NCBI RefSeq assembly: GCF_016863315.1
Contig: NZ_BOOQ01000009.1
Span: forward strand, 62,001-126,000
From: Planotetraspora silvatica
GTDB taxonomy: Bacteria; Actinomycetota; Actinomycetes; Streptosporangiales; Streptosporangiaceae
Reading direction: 5' to 3'
DNA length: 64,000 bases
Shown here: piece by piece, positions 61,120-64,000 of the stretch
Layout: the number at the start of each line of letters is the position of its first letter
Position numbering within the stretch: position 1 is the first letter of the stretch
Notes under the pieces: model-generated
What the model was told of the DNA's origin: nothing
The model's input: the letters and a program-made list of their open reading frames with translations, nothing else
The model's database searches: none
Program-made: the position numbers and the translations under genes

Positions 61120-62490
61120 TCATCCGTACATGCCGGGAGTGGTGGCGGTGCCGTCGTTGACGGCGTGCAGGGCGCCCTTCTCGTCACGCCAGAGGCGCCA
61201 GCCGTTCTGCCCGCCGGTGAACCACGCGGGCGGCGCCGCGGACGACGAGGTCCGCTTGCCGGTGGCCAGGTCGAACTCGCAGAGGGCGGCGATCGCGTAG
61301 AACCCGGGGGTCACGCCGGGAAGGGGCAGCGGACGCGGGTCCGTGGCGCAGAACGACCAGCCGGTCGTGTCCTTCACCGGGCTCGACTCACCCGTCTTCA
61401 GGTCGAAGGCCGAGCCGGGGGCGTCGTGCTTGAGGAACCCGAGCTTGTCCATGGCCGGAGGGAACGCGAGCCACCAGCCGGAGCCGGGCACCTGGGTCGG
61501 CGTGATCTGCCCGAGCACGCGTCCCGTCTCCCCGTCGAGCCGGGCGAAGCCGCCGTACTGTCCCTGCTCGTCCACCGGCCTGACCACGGGTGCGAACGCC
61601 GGGTTGCCGCTGGGGTAGACCCGGACCACCGAGGGGCGCATCCAGTCGACGACGCCGTCGTCGAGACGCACGGAGAACAGGCCGAACGTCGAGGTCTGCT
61701 TGGTGTCGGGGCTGGTGTAGGGCGCGACGTAGCCCACGAGCTTGTCGCCGGTCGCGCCGAACGACCAGCCGCCGGACAGGTCGACGCCCTGGCCGAGGGC
61801 CTGCTCGATCGGGAGTTGCCAGACGACCTTGCCCGTCTTCAGCGAGTGCGCCTCCAGGACGGGGTGCGAGGCGAGCCGCAACATCACGACGTTGGTCGTG
61901 TCCGACCATTCGACCTCGGCGATTCCGGGGAGTTGCCACTGGGTCCTGCCGGTCTGCGCATCCAGGACCACGACCCGGGCCGTTTTCAGAGAGGTGTTCT
62001 CGGACAGGCAGATGTACGGCCCGCAGCGCTGCGGGCCGAAGGTCGACTCGATGGGACGGGCCCACTTCTGCTTGCCGGTCTTGGCGTCCCTGGCCACCAC
62101 GGTCGCCTTGATCCGGGTGGTCTTGGGGGCGGTGCCCGCGGGATCGACGGCCACGACGACGGCCTGGTCTTTGCCGGTCTCCACCGTGGCCGGGGCCTGC
62201 ACGCCCATGCCGGGCAGCCGGCCGGCCATCGTCGCGGGGACGGCCCAGAGCTTCTTGCCCGTGGCCAGGTCGAGGGCGACGGTCTCGAGGGCGCCGTTGG
62301 TCCGCATCGAGGTGGCCGCCGCCACGCCTGCCCCCGTGGTGACGCGGCTGACGGCGTTCACCTGGACGTTCGACCAGGACTTCGACGGGCTGTCGGTGGT
62401 GTCGCTGCTGGAGCAGGAGGTCAGAGCCCCGCCGGCCAGGAGGGTGGCTGCGGCGAGAGCGAGAGGAGGTTTCACGTGAGGCCGGGTCAT
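61120..62490 (-). CDS. PQQ-like beta-propeller lipoprotein
   Basis: A 456-aa secreted lipoprotein: lipobox ALTSC (C26), then repeated ALDLATGKKLW / DAKTGKQKW / DAQTGRTQW / SLKTGKVVW blades of the PQQ-like propeller family. Probably a protein- or ligand-binding scaffold rather than a dehydrogenase, since no enzyme domain is attached. ATG 62490 with AGGAG upstream. Confidence 0.82.
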   Translation of the reverse strand: MTRPHVKPPLALAAATLLAGGALTSCSSSDTTDSPSKSWSNVQVNAVSRVTTGAGVAAATSMRTNGALETVALDLATGKKLWAVPATMAGRLPGMGVQAPATVETGKDQAVVVAVDPAGTAPKTTRIKATVVARDAKTGKQKWARPIESTFGPQRCGPYICLSENTSLKTARVVVLDAQTGRTQWQLPGIAEVEWSDTTNVVMLRLASHPVLEAHSLKTGKVVWQLPIEQALGQGVDLSGGWSFGATGDKLVGYVAPYTSPDTKQTSTFGLFSVRLDDGVVDWMRPSVVRVYPSGNPAFAPVVRPVDEQGQYGGFARLDGETGRVLGQITPTQVPGSGWWLAFPPAMDKLGFLKHDAPGSAFDLKTGESSPVKDTTGWSFCATDPRPLPLPGVTPGFYAIAALCEFDLATGKRTSSSAAPPAWFTGGQNGWRLWRDEKGALHAVNDGTATTPGMYG

Positions 62491-62537
62491 GTCACTCCTA
62501 CAGGGGGTGATGGCCTGGCCGCGCGGGGTAACCGGCT

Positions 62538-63515
62538 CTAGCCGCTCGTCATCGGCCCAGGTTTCCGGCGAAGCAGCGCCGCCCATCGTCCGTGGGGGCC
62601 GACCGCCCGGCCGGCCACATGGGTCGCGGTGACCTCGGTGCCGGGTTCCTCCACGGCCATTGCCGCCAGAAGGTATTGCGATCCTTCGACGCGCACGGGT
62701 TCTGGCCCGGGCCACAACCCCAACGCGGCGCATACAGACGGTAGCACTGCGTACGCGGCTTGTGAGTAACCTCGGGCAGATGGATGAAAACGATCTGGTC
62801 CGAACATCTCTGCCGGGTTGGTCTCGAATTCGGGCCCGAGGACGTCCGCGAAGGCCACGGTCCTTCCACCGGCCTCGACGACGGCGACCGTCTGGGCGGC
62901 GGCGAGCTGCCGCGACCACCGGCGGGTGACCCACCGGAGGGGCTGCGCGATCGGCCGGACGGTTCCCAGGTCGGGGCAGGTGCCCACGACGACCTCCGCA
63001 CCCGCGTCCCGGAGCCGGCGCACGGCCTTCTGCAGGTGCCGTACGGCACGGGCGGGAAGGGTGGCGGTCGTGACGTCGTTGGCCCCGACGAAGACGACGG
63101 CGATCTCGGGCCGGTCTTCAAGCGCCCGGTCCACCTGGACGTCCAGGTCGGCCGACGCCGCTCCCGACAGGCCGAGGACTCTCAGCCGTACCGGCCGCTC
63201 GGCGACGGCGGCCACGCCCCGCGCGATGATGACGGCCGGGGTGTCGGCGGGGTCGGTCAGGCCGAGGCCGACCGACGTCGAGTCCCCGAGGACGGCCACG
63301 CGGATCGGCTCACCGGGGTAGGTGTCGCCGTAGACCCCGTCGGAGTCGGGGCCGTTGAGACCGTGCGGCTGGCCGACGATCCGGCGGGCCACCGCGGCCT
63401 CGGCGATGAGCAGACCGTAGGTGACCGCTCCCAGTGCGGTCAGGCCTCCGCCGCCGAGTGCGGCGGCCGTGGCGATGCGTCGTGCGGTTCGCGCCGCGCC
63501 GGTCGTCCAGATCAC
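62538..63515 (-). CDS. SGNH/GDSL hydrolase, membrane-anchored
   Basis: A 325-aa protein with an N-terminal membrane segment (about 15-45) and an SGNH lipase/esterase domain: block I AVLGDSTSVGLG (S79), block III FVGANDVT, block V DRFHPSARGY. Substrate unknown, probably an acyl ester at the cell envelope. GTG 63515 has GGAGGG upstream. Confidence 0.85.
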   Translation of the reverse strand: MIWTTGAARTARRIATAAALGGGGLTALGAVTYGLLIAEAAVARRIVGQPHGLNGPDSDGVYGDTYPGEPIRVAVLGDSTSVGLGLTDPADTPAVIIARGVAAVAERPVRLRVLGLSGAASADLDVQVDRALEDRPEIAVVFVGANDVTTATLPARAVRHLQKAVRRLRDAGAEVVVGTCPDLGTVRPIAQPLRWVTRRWSRQLAAAQTVAVVEAGGRTVAFADVLGPEFETNPAEMFGPDRFHPSARGYSQAAYAVLPSVCAALGLWPGPEPVRVEGSQYLLAAMAVEEPGTEVTATHVAGRAVGPHGRWAALLRRKPGPMTSG

Positions 63516-63635
63516 CCGCCCTCCCCACGTCACGGTACGGTTTGGAATTGAAACTAGCCGAATCCCGGCCACCCCCTCGGGACCCCGGCTCCTGGCAAGC
63601 TGACAAAGCTTCGGTAAACCAAGGCGGTCTTCGCG

Positions 63636-64000
63636 GTGCGGGTACACGACTCGCTGGTCGAGCTTATGGGGAACACCCCTCTCGTCCGGTTGCGCAAGGT
63701 CACGGCTGGAGCGCCTGCACAGGTGCTGGCCAAGGTGGAGTATTTCAACCCGGGCGGTTCGGTGAAGGACCGGATCGCCGTACGGATGATCGAGGCCGCA
63801 GAGCGGAGCGGCGCCCTCAGGCCCGGCGGGACGATCGTGGAGCCCACCTCGGGCAACACCGGCGTCGGGCTGGCCATCGTGGCCCAGGAGAAGGGATACC
63901 GCTGCCTGTTCGTCTGCCCGGACAAGGTGGCGCAGGACAAGATCGCCGTGCTCAGGGCGTACGGCGCGGAGGTCGTGGTGTGCCCGACCGCCGTCTCTCC
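63636..64000 (+). CDS. Cystathionine beta-synthase / cysteine synthase (3' end off window)
   Basis: GTG 63636 starts a PLP-dependent fold type II enzyme: LMGNTPLVRL, FNPGGSVKDR (PLP lysine K44), EPTSGNTGVGLA. The frame is open to the window edge. CBS and O-acetylserine sulfhydrylase cannot be separated from this part. AAGGCGG lies upstream. It makes cysteine or cystathionine, connecting loosely to the sulfur genes upstream. Confidence 0.85.
   Translation, partial: MRVHDSLVELMGNTPLVRLRKVTAGAPAQVLAKVEYFNPGGSVKDRIAVRMIEAAERSGALRPGGTIVEPTSGNTGVGLAIVAQEKGYRCLFVCPDKVAQDKIAVLRAYGAEVVVCPTAVS

Noticed and set aside
59827-62541. A 904-codon + strand reading frame opposite thiolase and the PQQ-repeat gene
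   Set aside because: Antisense of two well-supported genes; only GC-driven open frame.

Overview
The window comes from a high-GC, spore-forming-type actinomycete, most likely Streptosporangiales or a close relative. The evidence is strongly GC-biased codon use, frequent GTG/TTG starts, leaderless and 4-nt-overlap gene starts, a MarR/Tam pair, Rex operators, F420-type and P450 genes, and the actinobacterial housekeeping order mfd-surA-like-mazG-eno-divIC-DUF501-ppx. No transposase, integrase or CRISPR array was seen.

Layout. 1-10 kb: end of an ABC-F ATPase, a 53-bp-period inverted repeat array, secreted alpha-carbonic anhydrase, divergent MarR/trans-aconitate methyltransferase with two operators, CYTH-CHAD protein, MutT1-like Nudix/phosphatase, polyphosphate kinase, a TetR regulator with a long charged helix, and a fatty-acid desaturase. 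10.4-15.4 kb: tRNA-Gln, glmU, prs, rplY (L25), pth and an exonuclease. 15.5-33.6 kb: a large locus that looks dedicated to a sulfated extracellular polysaccharide. It has a priming sugar transferase, PAP phosphatase (cysQ), ATP sulfurylase (cysDN), three sulfotransferases, two glycosyltransferases, flippase, O-antigen-ligase-like polymerase, Wzz-like protein, GH26-like lipoprotein and APS kinase. The + strand half and the - strand half converge on an Xre-ImmA/PIN toxin-antitoxin pair. 33.7-43.8 kb: sigma-factor remnant, methyltransferase, mfd, SurA-like lipoprotein, a second 53-bp-period inverted array, mazG, eno, divIC/ftsB, DUF501, ppx. 43.8-50.2 kb: PadR/HAAS membrane pair, P450, family-5-type UDG, Rex-controlled ndh, ACT protein and a deformylase-like protein lacking its catalytic Glu. 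50.2-53.2 kb: an unusual short-variable-arm tRNA with anticodon UAA, then a small island bounded by 35-bp repeats that carries an ECF sigma factor. 53.2-64 kb: NmrA-like reductase, RHH-ClpN protein, asparaginase-like protein without its catalytic threonines, orphan sensor kinase, Bax-inhibitor-1 protein, DUF4287, FDOR flavoprotein, thiolase, PQQ-repeat lipoprotein, SGNH hydrolase and the start of a cystathionine beta-synthase/cysteine synthase.

How the genes fit together. In the polysaccharide locus, CysDN makes APS, the APS kinase makes PAPS, the three sulfotransferases spend PAPS on the glycan, and CysQ removes the by-product PAP; no APS/PAPS or sulfite reductase gene is present, so the sulfur is probably going to sulfate esters rather than cysteine. 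The most unusual non-coding structures are the two mirror-symmetric arrays (365-660 and 39140-39479). Both are built on the same 12-bp core repeated every 52-53 bp, i.e. about five helical turns, pointing inward from both sides. They look like a repeat family or multi-site protein-binding element that I cannot assign to any known class.
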